From Rhodanobacter sp. (GTDB lineage Bacteria; Pseudomonadota; Gammaproteobacteria; Xanthomonadales; Rhodanobacteraceae), in the NCBI GenBank assembly GCA_004298015.1, contig SCSE01000035.1, forward strand, positions 51,931-115,930: DNA of 64,000 nucleotides, written 5' to 3'. The translations under genes were made by a program, and so were the position numbers. The notes below the pieces were generated by a model. The model was not told where the DNA came from, did not search any database, and was given only the letters and a program-made list of their open reading frames with translations. Each line of letters opens with the position of its first letter. Position 1 is the first letter of the stretch. Shown here one piece after another: positions 54,964 to 63,770 of the stretch.

Positions 54964-55782
54964 TTATGCGCGCCCGTCAGCCTTGGCATCCTTGCGACGC
55001 CGCCAGGTGAAGAGGCCCAGGAAGGCCAAGCCAAGGCCCAACATGCCGACCGTACCCGGCTCGGGTACCGCCACCGACTTGCCGACTAACGAGCCATTAC
55101 CCTGGATCGGGTAGGAGCAAATATTACCCAAGGCGGTCGTGGGCGTAGTCCCACATCCGTCCACTGGGAACGTCGAGAAGGACGAGACAAGATTGAAATC
55201 CGCAAATCCACCGATACCGTCGGAAACGCCGTTGGAATTGAGATAGGACCACGCCGGACCGCTCGTCGCATCCACTAACCCGGTGCCGCCGGAGTTAGTC
55301 GGGTTGGAGACGGTGCCAGTGATCGTGGCGTATAGCTGCCCGTTGGTCTCCGTATAGCCAGCTGCCGGAGCAGTATGGCCGCTCAAGGTGACCCACGGCG
55401 TGCCGGAGACCGAGGCGGGATTGCCAAAGTGGAAGGAACCCGCAGCCTGCGTGTAAAACTGGTAGCTTCCATTGTCGAACGCGACCTGGTTGCCGTTGAC
55501 GCTCAACACCTTATAGGTGAACGTGAACGTGAGATCGCAACCCGAACAAAAGGCGTTGCTCCCGTTGACCGAGCCGATCTGCCCGTAGCCGTACAGGGTG
55601 TCACCCGGTCCAGAAACGCTCGATTCGCGGATGTTGAGCGACTGAATGGTCAGGTCGAAGGGACTGGCTGAATCCCAGTGGACGCCGTTCACATTAATAG
55701 GTGTTGCCAGCGTCGATCCACTCCACGCACCCAGCGCCAGCGCGCATGCAAGCGCAACTCCAATGCTCTTTTTCTTCAACAT
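54964..55782 (-). CDS. PEP-CTERM sorting-domain protein
   Basis: This 272-residue secreted protein starts MLKKKSIGVAL with an excellent AAAAAGGAG site. The signal peptide is cut near residue 26 (TLA|TP). The body is beta-rich and Gly/Ser/Thr/Asn-rich with two Cys pairs (FCSGCDL; GCGTTPT with ICSYP). The C-terminal sorting signal is VPEP at 239, then a hydrophobic helix GTVGMLGLGLAFLGLF and the basic WRRRKDAK. Such proteins are processed by exosortase and are often linked to exopolysaccharide. No exosortase gene lies in this window. Confidence 0.9.
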   Translation of the reverse strand: MLKKKSIGVALACALALGAWSGSTLATPINVNGVHWDSASPFDLTIQSLNIRESSVSGPGDTLYGYGQIGSVNGSNAFCSGCDLTFTFTYKVLSVNGNQVAFDNGSYQFYTQAAGSFHFGNPASVSGTPWVTLSGHTAPAAGYTETNGQLYATITGTVSNPTNSGGTGLVDATSGPAWSYLNSNGVSDGIGGFADFNLVSSFSTFPVDGCGTTPTTALGNICSYPIQGNGSLVGKSVAVPEPGTVGMLGLGLAFLGLFTWRRRKDAKADGRA

Positions 55783-56414
55783 GTTCTTCTCCTTTTTAGT
55801 CAATCTGAAAATACCGACAGGGGACAGCGGCCTGAAAGTGTCGTTGCGCTGTAGTTTTTATTGAGCAAAGGTCGTGCCACTTATACAACATGCTGTTTTT
55901 ATTGAATTACTTTCCACATACCCCAAGATTTATTCACTTATTTGTAAGGTATTCCGACACCCATGCGAGCGCGCAGACTGCAGCCCGATCTCTCGGCCCA
56001 GATGTCAGCGGTATCCACCTCATATCCATGGCAACGGTTGTATTTCAATGGGTTACACAGTCAGAAGTCCGCCACGCCCTCGACCGTCGACTGCCGATCT
56101 TGCGTTTGGGCTATCCCACCGAATGTCCGCGCGATACCGAGCAGGAAGGTAACCGGCTGTTTTAGCCGACGTTATCCGAAGATCTCGACGCCAAGCAGAG
56201 TTTGTAAAGAATTCCGACACCGGCTGGGATCCCCTGTCCTTCGCCCGCGTAGGGCAAAACGGCGCGGGCGCCCCAAGCCGATGTCGACGCGGGTTTTCCT
56301 TGGCGAAGCTCGATCGCCGGGGTACCTGCGGCAGGGTGCGCCGGACGGGCAAAGAACTAAGGTCGCGCAGCTCCCGATAGCCATCGCACACCCATGAATA
56401 TCGTGCCGGCTCCG
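55783..56414. other. Gene-free stretch with IS-end-like direct repeats
   Basis: No intact gene. Two near-identical 20-mers, TTTGTAAGGTATTCCGACAC at 55941 and TTTGTAAAGAATTCCGACAC at 56201, are exactly 260 bases apart. Tandem copies of an ATTCCGACAC motif at element ends are typical of IS21-type insertion sequences, so this is probably the relic of an end. Confidence 0.45.
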
Positions 56415-57470
56415 CTATGGGAATGCGCCGAAACTTGCGAGCGCTCGTCGCCCACTGCGACTGCTTGGTGCGGAGCGCGCATAGCCAAGCCGTAAAAACA
56501 CCAGCCCGCATCCCGGCGCGCAGAGCTCACTCAGCGCCGAACCCAGACGCGAGAGCGGCGGCTGAAAGGCTGGCTCGACGGGTACGAAGCCCAGGCTGAG
56601 TACTCCCGCTGCCGCATACGGCTGGACCGACAGCCCATCCAGAGTGGCCTGAAGCCACACGCGCTGCAAAGCACGGCCACCCGCGAGTACATCGGATCGC
56701 GCCGTGGACGGAATGACCAGCAAGCACAGACCGGGTGACAGCCGGATGGGCAGCCAGGCCGAGCGCCACCCCAGACCCGACGCCGCGCCTATCCGGTTGA
56801 GCATCCTCATCAGCGCAGGACGACGCAGTGCCTGAAAGACCGGCCGCATCGGTGGCTCCACCGCCAGCGTCGCCGGCGCCAGCCCTTCCTCACAGCCGTT
56901 CTGCCAGCCAGCGGCAAAGCGGATACTCGAAAACAGTTCCGCATGCAGCGCCGGGCTCCTGAAACGCAGCGTCTCGGCCTGCCGGATGATGCGGAGGGAC
57001 GCTTTTCGCTCGGGCGAGGTTTGGGGCCAGTAAAGTTGTTGCCCGGGAATCAGCCGGGCCTGGGCATCCAGGCGCGCCTGCGTTTGAGCGGCGATCGGGC
57101 CGCGCCAGGGGAAGCTGCGATCGGTGTGACGCCGCTCGATGGCACCGGCCAGCGGCTCGGACGAATTCCACTCGGGATCGCGGCGCCAACGGATGCGGGC
57201 GACCCACAGCGCATCTTCGTCGCGCGGAAAGGTCTGCAGATCCGCTGCATAACCCAGCGAGCGGGCGTGGATGATCATGTTTTCCAGGCAGGCGCCAGCG
57301 GCCAGGTCGCTGAGGACATAGCGAGTATCGGATACGCCACCACTGCGGCTTGCGTCGATGCGAAGGTCCAACTCGTCGCCCGACCATGCAAACTGCCACG
57401 GCTGCGAATTATCCGCCGACGGCGCGGCGATGCCCGCACGCAGAATGTCCGCTTTTGTATGCCGGTTCAC
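56415..57470 (-). CDS. Acg-like nitroreductase-family protein
   Basis: This 351-residue protein opens with ADILRAGIAAPSADNSQPWQ, the FMN-binding block of nitroreductases. IERRHTDRSFPW is in the middle and AGGRALQRVWLQATLDGLSV late, also family blocks. It is longer than a single-domain nitroreductase and fits the fused two-lobe Acg type, in which FMN is bound but redox turnover may be lost. No partner is adjacent on the same transcript. Together with the ThiF-like and FeeM-like genes it may form one pathway. Confidence 0.75.
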   Translation of the reverse strand: MNRHTKADILRAGIAAPSADNSQPWQFAWSGDELDLRIDASRSGGVSDTRYVLSDLAAGACLENMIIHARSLGYAADLQTFPRDEDALWVARIRWRRDPEWNSSEPLAGAIERRHTDRSFPWRGPIAAQTQARLDAQARLIPGQQLYWPQTSPERKASLRIIRQAETLRFRSPALHAELFSSIRFAAGWQNGCEEGLAPATLAVEPPMRPVFQALRRPALMRMLNRIGAASGLGWRSAWLPIRLSPGLCLLVIPSTARSDVLAGGRALQRVWLQATLDGLSVQPYAAAGVLSLGFVPVEPAFQPPLSRLGSALSELCAPGCGLVFLRLGYARSAPSSRSGRRALASFGAFP

Positions 57471-57639
57471 AGCCCGCGCCCGTCCATATATGACAACCGT
57501 ATGATCTGATGAAAAACACCAAAAATCAGCAAATATTCCAGCCGGTTACGCTTACGTTGTCGCCCCGCCATTTAGCTCGTGCGCCCACTATACGCGGGGA
57601 TAAAGATATCCACCAAAATATCCGCCAGGACACAAAACC
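57471..57639. other. Upstream region of the nitroreductase-like gene
   Basis: AT-richer than the surroundings (AAAAATCAGCAAATATTCC near 57520) and a likely promoter site for the gene on the minus strand. No motif could be named. Confidence 0.35.
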
Positions 57640-57803
57640 ATGCCTGATGACCCGTCGACCGCATCCCCGTGGATAGAATGGCTTGAGATGGCCCTACTTG
57701 AGGGGCAGGGCCAGGAAAATCGGGCTTGCCACAGCCGCAAACGTCTATCTGATGCGGTTCCATGGAAAGCGAGGATGCTACATGTGGGAAATCAGGAAAC
57801 CCT
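57640..57803 (+). repeat. Dispersed repeat family A, copy A8
   Basis: Blocks in order: GCATCCCCGTGGATAGAATGG, TTGAGATGGCCCTACTTGAG, CTTGCCACAGCCGCAAACG, TCTATCTGATGCGGTTCC, AGCGAGGATGCTACATGTGG, ending GAAATCAGGAAA. The following 330 bp to repeat B3 hold nothing I can identify. Confidence 0.65.
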
Positions 57804-58139
57804 AAATTGAAAGCCGCAGGCATGATGGAAAACAGGGCCTCCCGCCTACTCAGGTACCCACCCTTCGTTGCTGGCACTGTTTTTTCACCCCACCGAGACC
57901 CACCTGGCCGCTTGGGGGCTGATGCGTCACCTCGCGGTGGATACCGCACAGCATGGCGTCTCAGGCACAAGCTGATGCAGGCCATGCTAAAGCCGCGAAG
58001 CCAGGCGCCAACCGGATGACCGGGTCATCAGCTTGACGACATCTGCCTGGGTGGGAACGTCCGCGAGGAACCCCAGGCGCAGCCTGGAGAGCACCCTTTC
58101 GCAATCGCGTTATCCCCCCCGATACTGGAGGGTCACCTC

Positions 58140-58304
58140 TAGGAGCTTGGGCCGTAGAACCTTTGGATAGCGAGATTGCGCTATCGCCATAGGGCGGGTC
58201 TATCGGAAGGAGCGCGTAGTGGTTCCATGCAAGCCTGACGAGAGACTCAGCCTATGGATGAGAGCACAATCGCAGCCCGAAGATTTCTACGGCCCACGCT
58301 CCTA
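58140..58304 (+). repeat. MITE-like repeat family B, copy B3
   Basis: A 165-bp copy, same orientation as B1: left end TAGGAGCTTGGGCCGTAGAA, right end the inverse of TAGGAGCGTGGGCCGTAGAA. It lies between the divergent nitroreductase-like and FeeM-like genes. Confidence 0.85.
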
Positions 58305-58670
58305 GCCACGTTTCCACCAGAAATTCCGCGCCTCATGCCTGCTGATGGCGACCGTCTGCCATGACCAGAATGTGCGCTGCCCAGCGTACCAGATGTCCGG
58401 TTGCTGACATCTGGTACGTATCGGAACACGGTTGAAAATGAACACGGGGACTTCTGAAGATTTGTGCGTCTGGATCCGCTGTTTTCATACGCAGCTCACA
58501 CAATCATAGCATGGACATAGCCTATAATTCACATAATCATCGCATAATATATGCGGAAGGGGTGCCGCGCACTACCAAGGGGGCATTGATTGTCTCTGAA
58601 CGCCAACGACATGGATAGGGACTGGCATGTCTCGAAGTAGCGTGCCGCAGATCGGAGACTAAACTTAAAC

Positions 58671-59501
58671 ATGAATCTAATCAGTTCGTTAGAAATGCCA
58701 GAGACCGTCATCGATATCACGGCGCGTCTCGCGCGTTCAGCGGCGCGCAGCAGCGCACCGCCGTGTTTGTGTGCGACCAGTCTGGAACAGGTGGAATCGG
58801 CCTGGCGGCTGGTATATGAACGCTACTCCCAAATGGGGTTGATCGACGAAAACCCGTTTGGCATTCATGCCTCCCCCACGGCCGTGGGAGAGCATGCATG
58901 TGTGATCTGGGGACCGGAGATGTCGGAAGGGTCGGAAGTCGGTTATACGATGACCCTATTCCGCGACAATCCCATGGGACTCGCGCTGGATAGCGTATAT
59001 GCACGATATCTGGATGGACTGCGGCGAAAGGGTCGCCGCCTGCTTGAGGTGGGGATGCTGGCGGATCGTCGCCAGTCTGCTGCGCGTGGCACCGGGGCGC
59101 TGTTCAGCATGATGCGCTGGGCCATCCACTATGGATTGCACACCGATTTGACCGATATCGTTATCGGCGTGCATCCGCGGCACGCCCAGTTCTATATACG
59201 TTCTTACGGCTTCGAAAAATTCGCGCCACCGACAAGTTACGCCCTGGTGCGCAACAACCCGGTGGTACTCTTGCGCCTCCGTCTGATCGAGGAACTGGCG
59301 AAAGACCAGTTGCCACGACGGCTCGCCGAGGCGCGCGACAACCCACTACCCGGCAGTGCGTTCTCGCAGCGCTTCGCATTTGAGCCGGAGCAACTGCGTG
59401 GCTCCCTGACCGCAGGCTTTCTGGAAGCCCGCCATGGTTTTGATCCGTGCCAGATGGCCGGCGCCAGCCGAGCCGACTATGGTCTCGCTTGCTCGGCCTA
59501 G
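58671..59501 (+). CDS. FeeM-like N-acyl amino acid synthase (GNAT fold)
   Basis: This 276-residue protein resembles the FeeM/autoinducer-synthase branch of GNAT acyltransferases. Typical blocks are SAWRLVYERYSQMGLIDENP, EVGMLADRRQSAARG, the acyl-carrier region IVIGVHPRHAQFYIRSYGF and a helical C-terminus. FeeM joins a fatty acyl chain from acyl carrier protein to an amino acid such as tyrosine. The ATG has a GGAG site twelve bases upstream; a TATAAT at 58523 is a possible -10. Its TAG stop is made by the first bases of repeat B4. Confidence 0.78.
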   Translation: MNLISSLEMPETVIDITARLARSAARSSAPPCLCATSLEQVESAWRLVYERYSQMGLIDENPFGIHASPTAVGEHACVIWGPEMSEGSEVGYTMTLFRDNPMGLALDSVYARYLDGLRRKGRRLLEVGMLADRRQSAARGTGALFSMMRWAIHYGLHTDLTDIVIGVHPRHAQFYIRSYGFEKFAPPTSYALVRNNPVVLLRLRLIEELAKDQLPRRLAEARDNPLPGSAFSQRFAFEPEQLRGSLTAGFLEARHGFDPCQMAGASRADYGLACSA

Positions 59502-59661
59502 GAGCGTGGCCGTAGAAATCTTCGGGCTGCGATTGTGCTCTCATCCATAGGCTGAGTCTCTCGCCAGGCTTGCATGGAACCACTATGCGCTCCTTCCGAT
59601 AGGCCACCCTATGGCGATGGCGCAATCTCGCTATCCACAGGTTCTACGGCCCAAGCTCCTG
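59499..59661 (-). repeat. MITE-like repeat family B, copy B4
   Basis: It starts TAGGAGCGTGGCCGTAGAA exactly at the FeeM-like stop codon and ends with the inverse of AGGAGCTTGGGCCGTAGAA. It matches B2 nearly base for base, including TCTTCGGGCTGCGATTGTGC and GGCTTGCATGGAACCACTAT. Confidence 0.85.
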
Positions 59662-60273
59662 GGCTTTGTAACGATCTCTGTCGAGATTTAGGAAATCTCT
59701 GATTTAGCTCTGCGGACCAAGCCTCGACCAGCGCGTCCTGCGGCAGTGGCGCCTGCTGCAGGATCCGGGCGTGCGAGAAGCGCTGCACGACTCTGAGGCG
59801 ATGCGATGGTTGGTGGGATCGGCCTGGGCGTGAAGGTGCACCCCATGAATCCAGGGGGCTGCCGTTCCGGCACTTGCTGGAACGGCATGGCTTGGCCAGG
59901 CAGGCGTTTGCCCAGGTACCGAAGTCTCGTGCCACGCACGAAGCGTGAACACCACGATCATCGTGGCGGCGCCATCAGCCAGGAACCGGGCCAAGGCGCG
60001 CCATCCCCAGGTGTGCATCAGCCCCCACCACTGGTACTTCATCAATGAAGGTGCCCATCGGGGTGGCTGGGAACAACGTCATCACCGCCGTGTGCGACAC
60101 CCGATAGGCGGCAGCCACGGCGGGACAGGAATGGCCTGCAGCCGGACAGCATCGAGATAACTTTATTCCAGCGGGCCGTCGTCGGGTGTTCCGGGCAAGG
60201 CAGCCAACGGATCACGCCTACTGATCCGTGGCCCGCAATCATGGAAGGACGGGCAGGTCATCCAACGATCTCC
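59662..60273. other. Decayed accessory DNA
   Basis: No intact gene. A minus-strand frame around 60000-60130 reads VSHTAVMTLFPATPMGTFID, which hints at a transposase, but the frame is broken soon after and I cannot name a family. Confidence 0.3.
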
Positions 60274-60537
60274 CTATTTTGTTAACCCGATGATCCCGAA
60301 GTCGATCACGACGGCTTCGGGGCCATGCTCCCGATAGGTAACCGTCAAGTTCTCGCCCAGGTGGTTGCGTAGTTGGACAATAAGAGGGAGGGGGTCGTGA
60401 TCGTTCACGAAGCGCATGGTCTCGCCCGAGCGCAGCACACCTATCGCGCCGAAGATGGCCGAATGTCGAAAGCGACGTGCCAAACCGCGTGCATCAAAAA
60501 TATGGGTATTGGGTTCGAGAACAGGTTGCACGTGCAT
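60274..60537 (-). CDS. DUF2249 domain protein
   Basis: This 87-residue protein carries the DUF2249 pattern: HIFDARGLARRFRHSAIFGA, the LRSGETMRFVNDHDPLPLIV block with its conserved NDHDP, and a C-terminal beta hairpin. DUF2249 proteins are small SirA/TusA-like folds often encoded beside denitrification and nitric-oxide genes; their role is not settled. An FNR-type box lies about 60 bases upstream. The flanking sequence is insertion debris, so this gene has survived in decayed surroundings. Confidence 0.8.
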   Translation of the reverse strand: MHVQPVLEPNTHIFDARGLARRFRHSAIFGAIGVLRSGETMRFVNDHDPLPLIVQLRNHLGENLTVTYREHGPEAVVIDFGIIGLTK

Positions 60538-60597
60538 CGTAATGATTCCTGGCCGTGAAGAACCGGCTCAACATACGCCGACACCTTCACCGAGCCA

Positions 60598-60611
60598 TTG
60601 ATCCAGATCAG
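60598..60611. promoter_or_regulatory. FNR/DNR-type box upstream of the DUF2249 gene
   Basis: TTGATCCAGATCAG matches the FNR/Crp-type consensus TTGAT-N4-ATCAA at all but the last base. Its centre is about 67 bases before the DUF2249 start codon on the minus strand, which suits an activating site. Confidence 0.65.
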
Positions 60612-60685
60612 AGAGTGTCCGAGATTTCATGTGATTCCACTTCCATTTCAATAAGTTAATAACTATACCGTCGTGGCCGATAACG

Positions 60686-61740
60686 ATGGGCATGATGGCG
60701 AGAATCACGAGAGGGAAGGAGCTGGCTGATCAGGCGCGCCGGGCGATTGCCGGAGCCACGAGGGCGGAGCCGTTGCGGCAGGCGCAAGCGGTGGTGCTGT
60801 CGCTGGACCGTGGCCTGAGCTTGAAAGCGACAGCGAAGGTCATGGAGCTATCGGTCGGCTGGACGAGCCGATTGCGCAATGCCTTCATAGTGCGACGACG
60901 TGACCGGCGAGGGTTCCACGCCCTCCGTGGCGGGCGACCGCCATGAGCATTTCATGCGCGAGCGCAAGGTCGGGCTGCTGAACCCGTTCCTGGGCCGCAC
61001 GCGCAGCGGCGGCATATTAGGAGAAGCCGCCCCTGTAGGCGGCGTTGGGACGGTTCATGGCGCTGTCATCGGTGTACAACCTGCTGCATCGGCATGGATG
61101 GCGCAAACTCGCTCCCGAAGAACCACGTCCGAAAAGCGACGATCAAACCCAGCAGGACTGCCCCCCAAAAACACGTGCGCGGCCCCGCCAGGACTGGGCC
61201 CAAGGCGCACCGATCACGCGGATGTTTCAGGACGATGCCTGGTTCGGATGCATCAACAATGTGTGCCGCAGCTGGGCACCCCGACCGATACGGCCACTGT
61301 GGCGGGCCATGCTCACCCATGAATACAGCTATACCTATGCGGCGATGGATGTGCAAAGCGGCATGCTCGGCACTCTGGTGTAGTCGCACGTCGACACCGA
61401 CCGCATGCCAGTCCTCCTCGACGAACTGGCGCAACGCCATCGTGACGAGCAGATCGTGTTTGGTTGTCGATGGCGCCGGATGGCATCACTGCCATTGCCG
61501 GTGGGTACCAGCCCAGATACACCTGCTTTTCTTGCCACCCCACGGCCACCCCACGCAGCCGAACTCAAGCCGGTCGAGCTTCTGGGCGACGAGCTGCGGG
61601 ATGCGTACTTGCGCAACCGAGTCCTTGACAGCCTCGATGCGCGTGAAGATCACCTTGTTGCCTCACTGCTTGCCTCGGAAATGGCCGTCGAAAGAGTGCG
61701 CTCCATCGCCGCAGGGCCGCGAATTATCGATGTATGGAGA
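60686..61740 (+). pseudogene. Decayed IS630-family transposase
   Basis: The transposase is split over at least three frames. The first part (RITRGKELADQARRA, LSLKATAKVMELSVGWTSRL) is the helix-turn-helix. The next frame gives SSVYNLLHRHGWRKLAPEEP, then MFQDDAWFG with the first catalytic Asp. After a TAG, another frame gives VVDGAGWHH with the second Asp, and then KPVELLGDELRDAYLRNRV with the Glu. The DDE triad is thus present but cannot be made as one protein. Confidence 0.8.
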
Positions 61741-61839
61741 TGGAACCAGACCACCGCCACACCAGACCACCGGAATGCCGCCTTGCCGACATGCGCTCGC
61801 TGCCGTGTAAACCGGGGTGCATCGCACCAGCTGCGGATG

Positions 61840-62150
61840 GCCCAGTATGGATAAGATGGCTGGACGCTTGCGCCAGTTCATCGACGATCACCAGGTCGCG
61901 GTGTATGAACCGATGGCCAAGGTGCCCGGCGTTGGCGACGGCCTGCTCCCGTTCCCGCGCGTTGACCAGCTTCACCGTCGAGTAGAAGCACGCTTGCCCC
62001 ATGGCGCGTCACCGCCTCGATGCCCGGACCGGCCACCAGACGGGTCTCGCCGGTGCCCATGCCCCCGCTCAGCCCGATGCTTTCGGCCTTCTCGGTGAAC
62101 GCGATCTTGATGATCCCCTGCTGATCGGGACAACGCCAGTCGGAACCATG
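61840..62150 (-). pseudogene. Remnant of an IS21-family IstB helper ATPase
   Basis: The minus strand gives, in shifting frames, GGMGTGETRLVAGPGIEAV (a decayed P-loop), FYSTVKLVNAREREQAV, then RFIHRDLVIVDEL (Walker B). This is the order of IS21 IstB. The P-loop Lys is lost and frames change at least once. Confidence 0.65.
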
Positions 62151-62195
62151 TCAAAGCTCTTGAATGGGGACCATTTCAGTCCTGATTCTCCTGAT

Positions 62196-62209
62196 TGATC
62201 AGGATCAAT
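62196..62209. promoter_or_regulatory. Perfect FNR/ANR box upstream of narK
   Basis: TTGATCAGGATCAA is an exact FNR/Anr consensus palindrome. If it acts at -41.5, transcription would start near 62244, about 55 bases before the narK ATG. Confidence 0.85.
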
Positions 62210-62299
62210 GATGCTGCGTTATCGCTCATCTAGGCTCCGCTCAACGAAGCAATGGAGACGTCAGAGATGTGCTGTAGCTATCTATGGGACGCAACGTAA

Positions 62300-63724
62300 A
62301 TGCAGCAGGATCGAGACGTCGGTATCTCAACTGCCGCACCCCGCCTGAAAGCGGGAGTACTCATCACCGGATGGCATCCGGAAGATCCCGCGTTCTGGGG
62401 CGCATCGGGCCGGCATGTCGCAAACCGCAACCTAGCGATCTCCATCCCGGCGCTGCTGCTGGCGTTTGCCATATGGATGATGTTTTCTGCAGTGACAGTC
62501 AGCTTGCCGCAGATCGGTTTCAAGTTCAGTACCAACCAGTTGTTTTGGCTGACCGCCTTGCCCGGGTTCCTCGGCGCGACGTTGCGTATCTTCTACTCGT
62601 TCGTGGTGCCACTGGTGGGTGGTCGCCGCTGGACGGCGATTTCCACCGCATCGCTGCTAATTCCGTCAGTGTGGATAGGCTTTGCGGTGCAGAACCCATC
62701 CACACCTTACTGGCAGTTCGTGGCAATCGCCGTCCTGTGTGGCCTGGGTGGCGGAAATTTCGCCTCTTCGATGTCGAATATCTCGTTCTTCTTTCCGCGC
62801 GCAAAGCAGGGTTACGCCTTGGGTATGAACGCCGGCCTCGGCAACGTCGGCGTGTCGGTAACCCAGTTTGTGATACCGCTGGTGATATCGGTGGGTATTT
62901 TCGGCCCCCTGCTGGGTGGACCGCAGCTGACGACCGACGGACATCAGCTATACCTGCAGAATGGCGGTTTCGTGTGGGTGTCATTCATCATCTTGTACAG
63001 CATCGCGGCATGGTTCGGCATGAACGACCTGACGGCGGCGCGGTCGTCGTTCGCGGAGCAGGCCTCGATCTTCGGGCGCAAGCACAACTGGCTGATGTGC
63101 TGGCTGTATACCGGCACGTTCGGTTCCTTCATCGGCTTCTCGGCGGGTTTTCCGCTGCTGATCAAGACCCAGTTTCCAGACATACACGCGATGGAGTATG
63201 CGTTCCTTGGCCCACTCGTGGGTGCCCTTGCGCGCTCCGGTGGCGGCTGGCTGGCTGACAAGGTGGGCGGTGCGGCGCTCACGTTCTGGGTGTTCCTGCT
63301 GATGATCGTTGGCGTCTTCGGCGTGCTTCACTTCCTGCCTCGACACGGCGAGGGGGGCGACTTTCACGGTTTCATGGGCTGCTTCATGGCGCTGTTCGTG
63401 CTGACCGGTTTCGGCAACGCGTCCACCTTCCGGATGATCCCGGTGATCTTCCGCACCCTGCATGAGCGCCTGGCGAGCAGGCTCGATGACGCCGGCAAGC
63501 AGGTTGCGACACGCCAGGCGGGTGTCGAGTCGGCGGCGGTGATCGGTTTCAGTTCCGCCATCGCCGCTTACGGCGCCTTTTTCATCCCGAAGAGCTATGG
63601 CTCGTCCATCGCCATGACCGGTGGGCCGGAGGTGGCGCTATACGGCTTCATCGCTTTTTACTTCACTTGCCTGGTGATCACCTGGTGGTGGTATTTCCGG
63701 CGCGGTGCAGAAATGCCTTGCTGA
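62300..63724 (+). CDS. narK: Nitrate/nitrite transporter NarK
   Basis: This 474-residue MFS protein has twelve membrane segments and the NarK signature GLGGGNFASSMSNISFFFP. An Arg-containing first loop (GFLGATLRIFYSFVVPLVGG) precedes and GNASTFRMIPVIF comes late. It would exchange nitrate and nitrite across the inner membrane for the nitrate reductase that follows. The ATG at 62300 has only a weak site. It is directly upstream of narG and preceded by a perfect FNR box, so narK-nar is likely induced without oxygen. Confidence 0.93.
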   Translation: MQQDRDVGISTAAPRLKAGVLITGWHPEDPAFWGASGRHVANRNLAISIPALLLAFAIWMMFSAVTVSLPQIGFKFSTNQLFWLTALPGFLGATLRIFYSFVVPLVGGRRWTAISTASLLIPSVWIGFAVQNPSTPYWQFVAIAVLCGLGGGNFASSMSNISFFFPRAKQGYALGMNAGLGNVGVSVTQFVIPLVISVGIFGPLLGGPQLTTDGHQLYLQNGGFVWVSFIILYSIAAWFGMNDLTAARSSFAEQASIFGRKHNWLMCWLYTGTFGSFIGFSAGFPLLIKTQFPDIHAMEYAFLGPLVGALARSGGGWLADKVGGAALTFWVFLLMIVGVFGVLHFLPRHGEGGDFHGFMGCFMALFVLTGFGNASTFRMIPVIFRTLHERLASRLDDAGKQVATRQAGVESAAVIGFSSAIAAYGAFFIPKSYGSSIAMTGGPEVALYGFIAFYFTCLVITWWWYFRRGAEMPC

Positions 63725-63770
63725 TCGCTACGCGAGGCGTTGATTGACTCACCTTAGACAGGCTATTTCC

